Source: Rhodosporidiobolus odoratus (taxonomy: Eukaryota > Basidiomycota > Microbotryomycetes > Sporidiobolales > Sporidiobolaceae). From it: 64,000 nt of DNA. The position numbers and the translations under genes were made by a program. A model generated the notes under the pieces. That model worked only from the letters and a program-made list of their open reading frames with translations, ran no database searches and was not told the DNA's origin. The stretch is taken from positions 186,001 to 250,000 of the forward strand of contig JAOANU010000013.1 of assembly GCA_034387635.1 (NCBI GenBank), in the 5' to 3' direction. This document shows, one piece after another, positions 24,277 through 35,797 of this stretch (its first letter is position 1; each line of letters begins with the position of its first letter).

Positions 24277-25575
24277 GATAAAGAGGGCTGGAGGGCGAAG
24301 GAGGAGGGACCGAGTTGAGGGAGAGTACAGGGGTGAGTGCCTTCGCCAGGAAGGTAGGTAGACTGTGCTTAGAGTCGCGTACTGAGAAAAGAGGGAAGAG
24401 AGACGTTGTCCAAGGAAACAAGGGGACCAAGCAAGACAGGGGTCTCATTTGGACTTGGCTCTCCTCGACAGCAGCCCTCTTCAGCAAGTCTAGGCATCGG
24501 TATAAGGTCTATACGACAACGCCTTCGTCGCCGTCAACTATGTGACTGCTCTGGCCGCTTGGGGCAGACAGAGTGCGCGCGTCTCCCCCAGTGAACTCTG
24601 AGCGCAGGCACCTCCCGCACAGACCCCGTCTACGGCGGCGCCAACTGGCTCAAAGACTTCAGGCCTCTACCTACAACACTCAAATGTGGACAGTCACGCT
24701 AGGCTGCTGGCAGACGATGATGGACGGGTCGCAAGCGGGAAGAAAACGAGGTTGAGAAGGTTGCGGTTTTCTTCCAAGGTGTGAAGCTGCTCTCGCCGCG
24801 GTGTGCAGCTATCTGAAGACTGTCAAGTCTGATCAGATATGCAAGCGAAGGGCCTGGTCACGCTGCGCCGGTGGTCAGCCTGGCGTCTGCTGGTTTCTCT
24901 GCATGCGAGGGAGGAAAGAAAAAAAGGCTCGAGGCTTACGACGCTGTTTGGGAGCTTGGCTACAGCCTGAATGAATCAGGCGAAGCGAAAACCTCCCATC
25001 TGAGCTGGGCGGGTCTGTGGGCAGCCTCGATCGAGTGGCTACTCCGTAGAATCGAAGGAGGGTGCGATCCGCAAAATTTGACCGCAAGGCGACGGGTCAG
25101 TCTGCAACGCGGGCAGAGCGCCTTCAGAGCAGGTAGACGCTGAACTCAAACGGCGGCTAGGGTGGAGCTGTATAAGCTGGTCGACGTGAAGGAAAGTAAT
25201 GGTTCAACATCAGGGAAAAGAAAAGATCCGGAGGACGCCGACGCCCGGAAATGAACGCATACACTCATTGTTGCAGTAGCCTGACGAGGGTTGTCCCCGT
25301 CGACCCGTCTCGTCTGTCCGCCCTAGCTGCCTGCTCTCCTCAGTGTACAGTCAACAGCTCGTCCGCCGTGTCGTGTCGCCCCTCGCTCGTCTCTCCTTTC
25401 CCGCTCAGGCAATCTTCGTACCCCGTCTCCCCGAACTGCCCGAGAAGCCTCACCCGACAAACATCAAGCCAGCCGAGGACGTACAGCACCTTGAAGACGC
25501 TGGGCACCTCGCAGTACCCGCTCTGTCCGCCTGTTCAGGTCTCCCTCGTCAAGTCGACATCACGATCCCGGCGTA
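24277..25575. other. Long divergent intergenic region
   Basis: About 1.3 kb between the GH16 start and the 5-phosphatase start. An open frame at about 25346-25576 lacks an in-frame ATG and its TAA overlaps the 5-phosphatase ATG (TAATG). It could be part of a 5' exon or chance. No separate gene is supported. Confidence 0.5.
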
Positions 25576-28500
25576 ATGGGACAGCAGGGGAAGGAGACCA
25601 AGCGAGCTCCAGTGCTGGGTGCGGTCGTCTCAGCGGAAACGGGGCAAGCTGGGTCAGAGAAGCGGGAGAAGGACAGCGGCAAGGGCGGGCGGAATCGAAT
25701 CCTCCCCCCGCCCATCGTGACAGATTTCGCCTTTGAGGAAGCTAAGGCTAAGAGCGGCAAAGGCAAAGAGAAGGCTGTGACGGCGCCGTCGTCGCCCAGA
25801 GCAGGAGAAAGGAAGGAGCGTGCGTTCCCTTTCCGCTTTCACCTTTAGGAGCGGATCCCTCTTGGGCGTCTTGCTCACTTCTTCTTGCCCGAACCATAGA
25901 CTCGTCACCGCACAAGCATCGGTACTACAAACACCACGAAGCCGCGCCCCGACGACTGCTCAAACGGCTCAACTCGCTCTTCTCTCCTCCCAACCACCAG
26001 CACAAACTCTCTCAATCGATGCCGTCCTCCCTCTCGCCTTCCTCGGCCTCTCTCGTTCGAGGCGACTCCTCTACTTCAACTCGACCCCCCCTTACGCCGT
26101 CTCCGCTTACGGCCGAACCAGAATCTATCGCCCCATCAGCCCAACCTTCCTCCTGTGGCATCTCTTCCTACCCTGCTACCCCGATCAGTCCTCGTCCACC
26201 CCCTCCCGCGCCTCTCCTCGAACATACACGACCCTATCTCAAAGTCCGCATCTGCACTTTCAACATGCACGACTCGCTTCCCTCTTCCGAAGGAGATCTC
26301 TCTGATTTTCTTGGTGATGTCGGGGCGTTCCCAACCCAGTACATGAAGAAAGCCAAGAAGAGGATGAGTAGTCATGGGTCGTCGTTCGGAGGAAGGAGTA
26401 GTAGCAGGGGGAGTGTGTTGACTGTGCCACTTAACGGACAGGAGGAGAGGTTGTTGCCCAAATTTCCCCTGAATGAGGGTCATCCTTACCATATTTTAGT
26501 CGTGTGCGGACAGGAATGTAAGCTTTTCTTCTGCCCTTGACTTCCACCCACTTTCCCCTTCCCACTGTCCCTCGTCAGCTATTCTTCCTTTTGAGCTTTT
26601 TTCCCTAACCTTCTACCGCCCTGAACAGGTCCTACCGCGTCAGGCGTCTTAGCCGGCAAAGTGCGAACCCTCGACGGTAAAGGCTGGACCTCCATGCTCG
26701 AGAATTACCTCTGCGGCGGATCATGCGACGGCAACGATTCCGACAGCGACTCTTCCTCATCTTCCTCTGACGGTTCTTCACCTCCTGACGAGGAAGACGG
26801 TGCCGAAGAAGGAAGCGGCGAACCAAGCGCGAGTACAAGCGCAACGGACGGTGAGTCTTCAGCGATTGCTGCGCCGTCTGTTGACGAGCGAACGCCCTCG
26901 CTTGCTACCGCCGGCGACAAGAGAAGTCGAGAAGGCCCGACTGCGCCCACCTCTGTCCCGATGGGGGGCTCGGCCTCTGCCCCTCTGGCCCGTCAGATCA
27001 CTCAAACCTCCCTCGCCCCATCCAGCAGCGTCCCCATGCTCTCTTCCGCCTCTTCCACCGCCGGTTCTCGACATGCTCTGCATCAGAAGCATAAGCGGCC
27101 GAGAGGACCATATGTACTTATTGAGAAGGAGAGACTGTTGGGAATCTATTGTGCGGTTTTTGTTGCGAGGAGTTGTGAAGACTTGGTGGAGGGGGTCAGT
27201 AAGAATAAGGTCACGGCGGGGTTGCTGAATGGTAGAATTGGGAATAAAGGAGGTACGTCACCTCTTGCCATCTCCCTAGTATCGTTCCACCCCATCCTCC
27301 TACGTGCTCCCGCAAAACGCTCGTTCCTGTCGCTGAGCTGTTATCTTCTTCCTCCAGGCGTCGGCATCTCCCTCCACTTCGCCTCAACCCGTCTGCTCTT
27401 CATTTCCGCCCATCTCGCCGCCCACGCTTCAGGCCTTGAGATCCGCAAAGCCAACGCCCTGAAGATCTTAGAGGAGATGGAGGTGGACGATTTCTGGGAG
27501 GCTAGTGGGAAAACGGGGATTAAGCCGAAGGAGCTGAGCGCGAGGTTCGATCAGACCTTGTACGCTCGAACATCCTCCGCGTGGTACTCAGGCGCGTTTC
27601 GCTGACACTCCTTGCACGCAGCTTTATGGGCGATCTCAAGTAAATTTCTCTTCTCATCTCTGCCAAGAATTATTTCGACTAATTTTCCCTCGCCACAGCT
27701 TCCGACTCAACATTTCCCGCCTGCATTGCGACTGGTTGTGCCGAGGCAAAGACTACGCGACGGCCCTTGGCTTCGACCAGCTCAAAGGCGTCCTTGGCGA
27801 AGCGAACAGTGTCTTCAAAGGCTTCTCGGAGGGTGACATCTCCTTCGCGCCAACATACAAGTACGACGTCCCACACAAGGTCAAGAAGAAGCGCTCAACG
27901 ATCCTCGGCCGTCGTCCCACTCGCCGCCGATCTCGCGACAGCAAGCCCAAGTCATCCCCCATCATCGACTTCTCCATCTTGGATGTCGACGCAGAGTTGT
28001 CGGGGTCAATGACTGATCCTGAAGTCTCGCATTCGACGGCGAGAGAGGACGATACCCTTTCCATCATCTCGTCCGTTGGATCCGTCTCTACCGCCGCCAT
28101 GAGCGTGAGCGGCTTTGACCCCGCCGTCGAGCGTGCCATCGAAAAGGCAGATCTCTCCTCCCTGGGCCTACCGACTCCTCCGGCGAAAGGGAACGAGAAC
28201 GCGATGGATGCGGTCCGAAAGGCTCAGGTCAGGTTCCTTACGCTCGTCAAGTCGAACTCGGCGGCCGTGGCGATTGCGCATGCTCAGGAACAGGCTAGGA
28301 GGAAGGAGGCCAGGGAGCGAGGCAGTCAGACGGTTCCTTCGACACCGCGAATGGCGTCTCTCTTTCCGCCTCGTCCAATTCTCCTCTTCAGCCAATCCGC
28401 CGTTGTCTTACCTTCAGCGAACGCTCACGATATCGCTGCTCGAGCTACGAGGGCGGACAGCGGCGATACCGAAGTGGAGGTGGACACGGAGCAAAGTGTC

Positions 28501-29826
28501 GAACCTATCTTCGACTCATCGAGGAAGCAGCGGGTGCAGTCCTACACGGATCGTATCCTGTTCAAGAGTACGATCGTCCCGCCTCCGCCTTCGGAGTCGA
28601 GCAGCGACGGGGAAGACCAGGAGGACGACAAGCGACATGAAGGATTCGACCCTCGCACCCGGAGGAGTACCAATTTTGCCGCCGCTCTCCGGAACCTCGC
28701 ACACCATTCGACGTCGTCATCCTCTGAAGATGAGGATGACAATCAATCTCGGCCTTCTTCCGCTGACGGGCCTCATCGTCGCTTGCGCTTTGGCGAAGCC
28801 TTCAACCGAAATCGATTTCACAAGAGCATGTCGAGCGACTCTCTCGTCGCGCGTGGCGAAGCTGATGCCAAACCTCGCTCGTCGTCTCAGAGTCGACGAC
28901 CTCTGCCGCGCACGAAGAGTCTACAACCGGTACAGCTTGATCGGAGGCAGTCGACTGCGGATTCGACAAGGACGACCGGTTCCGCAGAGACGCATCCTGC
29001 GCCTTCATTTTGGAAGAGGGTCAAGTCGCTAAAGGACCTGGCTGCCTTTCACTCCCCGACTACTGGTTCTCCACCGGCCTCCGCCGCATCTCCCCTTCAG
29101 TCACCCGATCTTATCTCCACTGCGGCAATGACCCCTACCGCTCCCACCTTCCACACTGGATCGGTTTCTGTCCCCGCGTCTCCGAGTCTCGGCTATCCCA
29201 CCCCGCCGCGCCGAACGCCTCGCAAGAAGTTCACCCTTTCTTCCCCTCCCTCCTCTCCTGAAGATTTCCGGTCTACCTCTCCAGCGCTTCCTCCAGTCCT
29301 CACCCGCCCTCCAATGTCTCGCCCTCACTCCGACAACGCTTTCCCATCCAGCCCAGACGGCATCTCCTTCCCTGTCGAAGAACCCGACCAACGACCTTCA
29401 ACAACCCGCGCCTCGTCTTCCCATATCACCTTTCCCCGCTCCGCAACGTCCTCAGCCGCAGGCGGCGAAACTACCGGCAGCGCCTTCTCCCTGCACCGCA
29501 ACCCTCGCAACTCAACCACAAACCCAACCTCAACCTCGTCCGCCTCGCTCAACACGCGCTTCAAATCCTTCTTGAACCTCCTTCCCCTTCCCTTCCTTTC
29601 CACCTCGGCGCGATCTCTCGCAGCTGAAGCTTCGGCGCGCATGGCTGCACGCGACGAGGCGAAGAAGAAGAAGGTGCCCAAGGTTGGACCGAGGAAAGGG
29701 GAGATTGAGGTGGTGGCTTATAACAGTGTCAATGATCTGGTCAAGATGAAGGCGACTAGTGATCATAGACCGGTGTATGCGGTATTGGCTGTCGGGTTGG
29801 GAGACGGGGAGCGGGAGCGAGAATGA
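25576..29826 (+). CDS. Inositol-polyphosphate 5-phosphatase with large disordered insertions
   Basis: Removes the 5-phosphate of phosphoinositides or soluble inositol phosphates. Start MGQQGKETKRAPVLGAV at 25576. The first exon donor GTGCGT near 25820 joins in phase to HSSPHKHRYYKHHEAAP. The catalytic domain starts at YLKVRICTFNMHDSLP. CGQEC follows, then NGRIGNKGG spliced to VGISLHFAST, FISAHLAAHASGLEIRKAN, MGDLNFRLNISRLH, FAPTYKYD, YTDRILFKS and SDHRPVYAVL near the C-terminus, all in family order. Three insertions split the domain: about 120 residues of Ser/Asp-rich sequence after ENYLCGG, about 215 residues between TYKYD and the YTDRIL motif, and about 370 residues between YTDRIL and SDHRP. 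The usual PxWxDR is SYTDR here. No SAC domain lies upstream, so it is not synaptojanin. Last exon is unusually long (27.7-29.8 kb). Confidence 0.9.
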
Positions 29827-30028
29827 GTTGGCGTGATATCTTTCCTCTTCGTACCCTTCGTTAAGTAGTCGAGCTTCTTCCCTAATCCACCTCGATTGAA
29901 GGTCTAAACGCCCCCTGTTTCATCGTGTACTATCGCCGTCCTTAATCCGCCTGTTGTGTTACGCTGCAGAGTCCTCATATCTTCTTTTCTAGCGATACCT
30001 TTTCTTCCTTAACGCAAACCTAGTTCCT

Positions 30029-30062
30029 CTCAGTGTCGTTACCAACTCAGTGTCGTTACCAA
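30029..30062. repeat. Perfect 17-bp tandem duplication
   Basis: The unit CTCAGTGTCGTTACCAA occurs twice back to back in the 3' flank between the 5-phosphatase stop and the CCDC43 stop. Confidence 0.95.
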
Positions 30063-30108
30063 ATTGAGGGTATATATGCTGCGTGTCATTCTGGTACCGG
30101 GAAGTACC

Positions 30109-31308
30109 TTAGGCTCTCCGCTCGCCCTTTTGCGCCCTCTTCTGCTTGTCCGCCAGTTTCTTCGCCGCGTCGTCCCTGTGCGTGACAAGAGTCGAGAGTT
30201 CATCAGAGTGAGCTGACATGGAAGGAGAGTAGGGAGCGCATTACTTCTGCTTCTTCAGATCGGCTTTGTCCTTTTCCCTCTTTGCCTGCGCTTTGGCTGT
30301 TCAGGAGTGAAAGGTCAAGGGAGGACTGGAGAGGGAGGAGAGTGGGGAAGAGACGGACCGGCATCGGATGAGCGGGACGCTTGCTGCTTGGCGGCGACGT
30401 GGGCTTTGTTCATATTCGGAAGGGCGAGAAGATCTGGCGGGCGCAGGGAATCGGCAAGAAAACAAGGGAGAGAGTTGTCCAGCGCAAACAGGGCGTAGAG
30501 GCTAGCGTTAGAGTGGGACGGCGTTCTTCAAGGCTGAAAGAAGACGCACCAACGCCATTCAGGGCTTTCTTCCGCTGCTTCTTGTTCATTTGGCTCGGGT
30601 CGAGCAAGGCCTTGTCGGGTGGTCGTTCCGCCTCCTCGCGGGCTATCCGATCGGCCTCTGACTCTTCCTCCACACGGCCGTATTGCTGAAGAGACCGTGA
30701 GATCAGTCAGGGCCCTCAGCAGGGAACGGGAACAGGAAAATACCCTGAGCAGCGCAGCCTTTCGCCGTTCTTCCTCCTCAGGTGACAGCACCTTCGAGCC
30801 CTTTCCCTGAACAGCTGCAGCTACCGACAGGGTTTGATGAGCGTGAAATAGGCAAGGGGGGAGAACGAGGCGAGGACCGTACCTTCAGCCTCTGCTTTCT
30901 CCTTCGCTTCATGTTCCTCCGCGAGTCGTCTGGCCTCGACGGTGTCTTGATACGCCTGAGTCTCTTCTAGTAGCTCTTCTACAGCCGCAGAGCCCTTCTC
31001 TGAAAGTCAAGCCTAATAATCAGCTTCTCTAGGCTACGGAGCAGGAGAAAGAAAAGCAAGCGGACCATCGTCCTCGTCTATTTCCAACATTCCGAGGATC
31101 GCACTCTTCCGGTCCTAGTGCGCAGTACTTCGTTGTCAGCTCTAACGAAGGAAAAAGATCGGAAAGAGCTTGGCACCTCTTGCTCGAATGCCGTTTCTTG
31201 AACGACTTCCTTCGCAAAGTTGACAACGTCTTCGTCATTCCGTAAGTCGAGGGCGGTCAGCTTGGTGAGAATCAACTCTTCTAGTGGTATGGACAGGTCC
31301 ACTGCCAT
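30109..31308 (-). CDS. CCDC43: CCDC43-like protein (PWI-like N-terminal domain, basic coiled-coil C-terminus)
   Basis: Start at 31308 (MAVDLSIPLEELILTKLTALD). Exon 1 ends ...FAKEVVQETAFEQE, exon 2 is DRKSAILGMLEIDEDD, exon 3 has AAVEELLEETQAYQDTVEARR. Then come VLSPEEEERRKAALLR, YGRVEEESEADRIAREEAE, NKKQRKKALN, NKAHVAAKQQ and a last exon ending KKLADKQKRAQKGERRA, stop 30109-30111. The PEEEERRKAALL block and the GERRA ending match animal CCDC43, whose C-terminus is KRTQRGERKR-like. The molecular role is poorly known in the family. It is divergent from the nuclease-fold gene at 31574. A degenerate copy of its 5' half lies at 45345-45760, including about 40 bases upstream of the ATG, so an upstream short exon cannot be excluded. 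Confidence 0.8.
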
Positions 31309-31573
31309 GTTTAGCGAGGTGTGCGAAGCAATTCAAGCCCAAGTAGATCGTCTCCCATCTCTCGCCTTCCCCACTTACCCTCACACTACTGCTGCTGCTG
31401 TATTCACTCGCCGTCCGATACGAGACTAGGTCGAGAAGTCCTGCACAATCAGTGACAGCCGGTCCAACTGATCCGCTGTGAGGTTTCTTTCACATCGAGG
31501 CCAGTGTTTGTAACCTCAACTCACCCATGACACACCCCAGAACGCACCGCATAGCCTCACTGGGCGAATTAAC

Positions 31574-33114
31574 ATGGCCGGAGATGCATCAGAGACGTTC
31601 GCACAGCTCAAATATGGTAAGGCACCTCTTTCTTCTCGTCCCTCCTCTCTGCACTCTTCCCCAAAGCTGACTTTAGCCCACCCCCGCAGTCCTTTTTAGC
31701 TGGCCCAACACGCCCCTCCTCAAGAAAGATGGCCTGGCTAAAGCCTGGTTCAAGTCCCACGCCACCATGGAGACCTTTGCGACCGCCGTTGGAGGTTTCC
31801 CTCTCACCATGTACGAAGCCGCCCTGCCCGCAACCCCTGCCGGCGTCCCTGAACTCTTCCTCCCCCGGTCCTCCTGCGAAGCCCTCGTCGCTTCCCTTGC
31901 CCATGAAATGGGACCTTCAAGGGCCCAGGCAAGCTGGAAAGCGACGGCTTGGCACACCCGCGCCGGTCTCACCAAGGGCAGTCACCACATCGGCGGCGTC
32001 AAGGTGCACCGCTTCCAGAGTCAAGCGCAGCTCGAGGACCGCTTTGCTCAGCTCAAGGATGCCAACGATTGGGTCGCAACGAGGCAGCATTGGAAGGAGC
32101 TCAAGCGGGCGCAGGAAGTTTGGGCGAGGCTGGTCTATGGAGTCAGGAGCGGCGAGCTGCAGCAAGCGACAGTCGTCTCCGTCGACTTCGAGACATGGGA
32201 AGCGGATCACGATGCGATTACCGAGGTCGGAGTGACAACTTTGAGGATCAAGCCACCGGGCGCCTTTGAAGAACAACCGGAACATTTCGGTGCGTTTCGC
32301 TCTTTTCTTTGTCCTATAAGCTTAGAACCCATGTCTGCCGCACTGCTCCTCGCATGTTTCGAGCCTCTGCCTCTGCATTTCTGGCCTACTACCTTCCATT
32401 TCTCTCGACAGAAATGCTGACAAGGCCTTTCTTTCTTTGCTGCATTTCGTTACCTGCTGTTCCTCCATCCTGTTCATCACAGTCGTTGCCGAGAACGCAC
32501 AACATCGCAACGGCCGCTACTGCCCGGACGCTCGCGACAACTTCCAGTTTGGCACCTCGTCCACGCTTCCAACCGCTTCGCTATCCGCCTATTTGCAACG
32601 CCTGCTCCGACAACCACCTCCATCACGAGCGCAGACTTCAGACGGCTCAGTACCCTCTCATCCTCCTTCCGCTCCGCCCGGCCTTCTCCCCCCTTCCGAG
32701 CCGGGACCTGTTCTCCTCCTCCTCCACGACCCCCGAGGGGACCTCATCTCCCTCGCGCAACTGTCCCTTCAGATGAATCTCTTTGAACGCACGCTACCCC
32801 CTCCAAGCTCCCCCGCCTTCTCCCGTCCGTCCCTCTCGTCTCCTTCAGATCCCCCACCGTCCCTCTTCCTCCTCGACACTCAACGCCTCTACTCCGGTTG
32901 GTCACGTCGCAAGAAACAAGCCAGGCTGGAAGATGCCTGTGCGGCAGTTGGGGTTGACGCAGATGGTCGACCGTTGGTCCCGCACAATGCGGGCAACGAC
33001 GCCTTTGCGACGTTGAGGTTGTTTGTCAAGTTGATGGCGATGGATATTGGGGGGAGCGCGGATGAGATTCCGGCTAGTATGTTGGCGTCACCAGCGGGGA
33101 CCAGGGTCGCATGA
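31574..33114 (+). CDS. Gfd2/YDR514C-like protein with DEDDh RNase H-type fold
   Basis: Start MAGDASETFAQLKY at 31574; the first intron (donor GGTAAG, acceptor CGCAG at 31688) joins to VLFSWPNTPLLKKDGLAKAW. The N-terminal half is helical. The fold domain begins ATVVSVDFETWEADHDAITEVG, which carries the first Asp and Glu of a DEDDh nuclease. After an intron, VVAENAQHRNGRYCPDARDN follows, a later strand is LFLLDTQRLYSGW, and LVPHNAGNDAFATLRLF provides the His and last Asp. This order matches the Gfd2/YDR514C C-terminal domain found in fungi. All four acidic positions plus His appear present, so nuclease activity is possible but unproven. Stop 33112-33114. It is absent from the inverted duplicate block at 41.9-45.8 kb. 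Confidence 0.8.
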
Positions 33115-33942
33115 GGCAGTGCGGTATGACTGGCAGGAGATGGGAGACTTGGAAGAAGTGAATGTCGTGATGTTGCTTTTTTTTTCGTCCTTGCCTCTGC
33201 TTTCGTACATTTCATTGGTTGATCACAGCAGTACTATTCAAGCCGTCTCCCCCGTCGCAGGACTAACAGCAGAGAGAATCGCTTCAAATCCCCCAGTCGA
33301 TCGAGAGGCAACAGGCATCTACAGAAGAAGTAGCTGCGCGTCTTTCCTTCCGACCCCTCGACCCTTGATCGACCAATCACCAGTATTTCGGACTGCCTTG
33401 CCCGGTGTCTCCCCCTCAACCAAGCAAGCGTTTCTGTCGCCTGAGGAGCAGGCGCAACTGTCCGGACATCTTATCGGGACCGTTCAGGCGAGCTGGAACA
33501 CGATGAGTACGTCAAACTTGCATGCCTTCTTCGTCAGAGCCCACTCAAGGTCCTTTGCAGACTCGGAAGTGTGCCCAAGTGCGCGGTGCTTTCCATTCTG
33601 CGCTCCAACAAGCTCGAACTGCAATATCGGCTCTGTCAAGCTTGCAAAACGTCCTGCCGTTCTGATCGTCGCGTATGAGGCGCGGCCATCACATGCTTCA
33701 TTACTTCCAAGCTCCGCTGCCAGCTTGGGACTCGGTCTTCGGGATTCATAGCCTTCTCGACATTTTCTTCAGCGGACGGGCCGTTGGGCAAAAGGCGCGT
33801 GCCAGCTTCTCCTGTTCGGCTAATCTCGGAACCTAAGCTCCCACGGTTTCCTTCCTGCTCTCCCTCCGCCGACTGTATCTCTGCCTGCTCGCGACTTGTT
33901 TGTCCTCCCTCTTTCACCCGTTTTTCAATTGACCCGCACAGG
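33115..33942. other. Intergenic region between the nuclease-fold gene and GH16-like copy A
   Basis: About 830 bases with open frames but no recognisable protein. Presumed 3' UTR and promoter. Confidence 0.5.
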
Positions 33943-35537
33943 ATGCGCACCTCAAGCACTCTCATTTCCCTTGCCCTGCTGGGAGCGGCTGCGCCGTCTC
34001 TTGCAGCACTCCGCAATCCCGCCCACTATCTCAAGCCGCGTGACCGAGAATGGCGTCGTCAGCACCGTTGGTTGACAACGGCGAAGAGCTCTTCGACTCG
34101 GACGAGCTCCAGCGTGGCTTCGCCCACTTCCAAGGCATTGGTCAAGACGACTCAGTATACGGACGGCACGAAAACAACCGCTGCATTTGGAAGCGCTACG
34201 ACGCCCGCAGGGGGCACCACTGCACGTTTCTCCTCAACTCTCTCTTTTCCTTGACTCCGTGTCTTCCTGATGCTGATATGGGACATGAATCCCTTTTGCA
34301 TCATAAAGGTCCTCAACGTGGACTTCGGTAACTTCACGGGCGCTTCCGCCGATCTGGGGGTTTTCCTGGAGAAGAACGGTCTCGTGATCTCGAAATACGA
34401 TGTCGAAAGCCCACATCTTCTCCGCAAAGTATGTCTACTCTTTCCCGTCCCAAACGCTGTGATACTCACGCACAGCAAATTCTTTCGTAGGAGTGTCCAT
34501 GTTGTCAACGGTGCTATGCGCCTCAAAGTCAGCGCCAACCCTGGTACCGGGCTTGTCGAGTCTGCTGAGATTGGGACGCTTGACGACCAGACTCTGTACC
34601 GGACTCTTGAGACCGTTGCGAAGGTATGTCGCCTTTTTCAGCTCGGCATCTAGTCACTGGCACGTACTTGTTTCTTCCTGCACAGCTCACGCTGGTCGAG
34701 GGCGTTTGCTTCGGTGCTTTCACTTGTGCGTCTTCCTTTCCGCCCGTGCTCGTGACTCATGGAGTGCTCACGTTTCCTCCACGATCTCGCAGATACTGAT
34801 GACGAATACGAGGTAAGGGGATTGTGAGTCGGTCGATGACCACGTCCTGTGTACTTATCAGTGGTTGTGCTTCCTGTCTCGTACAGGTCGATATCGAGGC
34901 GCTTTCGTCTTGCTACACTACCGGCTATGGGGAAATCGTCCCGCCTGGTACGCCAATGTGCCTTCCTGCTGTCCTAACCCTGCTCTTTTCCAATCCTCCT
35001 TGAATCACCTCCCCTTGTCCTCGCCTCCCGTCTTCTCTGCAACCCTAACCAACTGCTGTACTTCCAACTCCAAGCTCAGGGCTCTCGCTCTCGCCCAGGT
35101 CTGCAATTCACCAACCAGAAACTGCCCGGCAGCAAGGTCAAGTCCAACTCTGTCGCTCTCTACGGCTTCGACCCTACCGCCGACTACCACACCTACACTA
35201 TCGAATGGACTGCCGACTCGACCAAGGTAGGCCCTCGCCCCGCGGTGTTTCTGCTCTCGCCCTCTTCCCATCGCTTTCTTGTCTACCTTTATGTCTTCCG
35301 CAGTTCTACGTCGACGACGTGCTCAAGCATACGTTCACGTAAGATATCCCAACCGTCGCAACACAGTTCCTATGGAACGCCTGGTCTTCCGGCGTATGTT
35401 TCTCCTCTTTGCGCTATCCCCTCAAACGGTGTGCTGATCTTCTGTCCCCCTAGAACCCCAATTGGACCGGCGGCCCGCCTACCCAGGACTCGTACACCCT
35501 CATCAAGTCGGTTCACGTACAGCACACCACTGCCTGA
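33943..35537 (+). pseudogene. GH16-like secreted protein, copy A, interrupted by a stop codon
   Basis: Start MRTSSTLISLALLGAAAPSLAAL at 33943 is a signal peptide, followed by a Ser/Thr-rich linker. The jelly-roll part has VLNVDFGNFTG, VNGAMRLKVSANPGTG, LETVAK, GVCFGAFTYTDDEYEVDIEALSS (catalytic ExDxE form), YGFDPTADYHTYTIEWTADS and FYVDDVLKHTFT. A TAA at 35340-35342 then sits where copy B has Glu in TENIPTVATQFLWNAW; the frame stays open beyond it to the matching end VQHTTA, TGA 35535-35537. The stop removes the last two strands, about 40 residues. A splice at this GTAAGA would need a 28-base intron, which is too short. Copy A has an intron (34813-34886) missing in copy B. It may be a recent pseudogene or make a truncated product. 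Confidence 0.8.
34813..34886 (+). other. Intron present in GH16-like copy A and absent from copy B
   Basis: GTAAGG...ACAG splits the catalytic motif codons E|VDIE and leaves a 20-base exon (34793-34812) upstream. In copy B the corresponding DNHEVDIEALSS is one uninterrupted exon. Confidence 0.85.
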
Positions 35538-35709
35538 GCCGGAGGAACGCTCGGCAGGAGAAGGCGGAGAAAAGGGATGCAGGCCATCCCTCGGAAGGTA
35601 GGAATCCCTGACTGATCATCAAGCAGTATTGCCGCAATCCGAGCGAAGATGGTACTCTCGTCGCGCTTGCCAGCTAGCTTCCAAACGAGTTCAGCTTCCT
35701 CCCCCCCCC

Positions 35710-35742
35710 ACTTGAGAAGGTCGTCCTTCCGGCTCGACGGAC
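35710..35742 (+). promoter_or_regulatory. Shared two-part upstream element of BTB family, copy A
   Basis: ACTTGAGAAGGTCG followed 8 bases later by GCTCGACGGACG, about 55-90 bases before the ATG at 35798, followed by a CT-rich tract. Three other BTB copies have the same arrangement. Confidence 0.65.
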
Positions 35743-35797
35743 GCTTTTTTCTTTCTTCCCTCTCGCATTTCTGCTTCATTCTCTCTCTAACTCCAAG

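Noticed and set aside
25346..25576. Open frame ending in a TAATG overlap with the 5-phosphatase ATG as a separate upstream gene
   Set aside because: No in-frame ATG; more likely leader sequence or chance. Mentioned only as a possible 5' exon.
35337..35367. Reading GTAAGATAT...ACACAG in GH16-like copy A as an intron that would remove the stop
   Set aside because: Only 28 bases long, far below the shortest introns in this window, and it would delete conserved residues (IPTVATQ) present in copy B.
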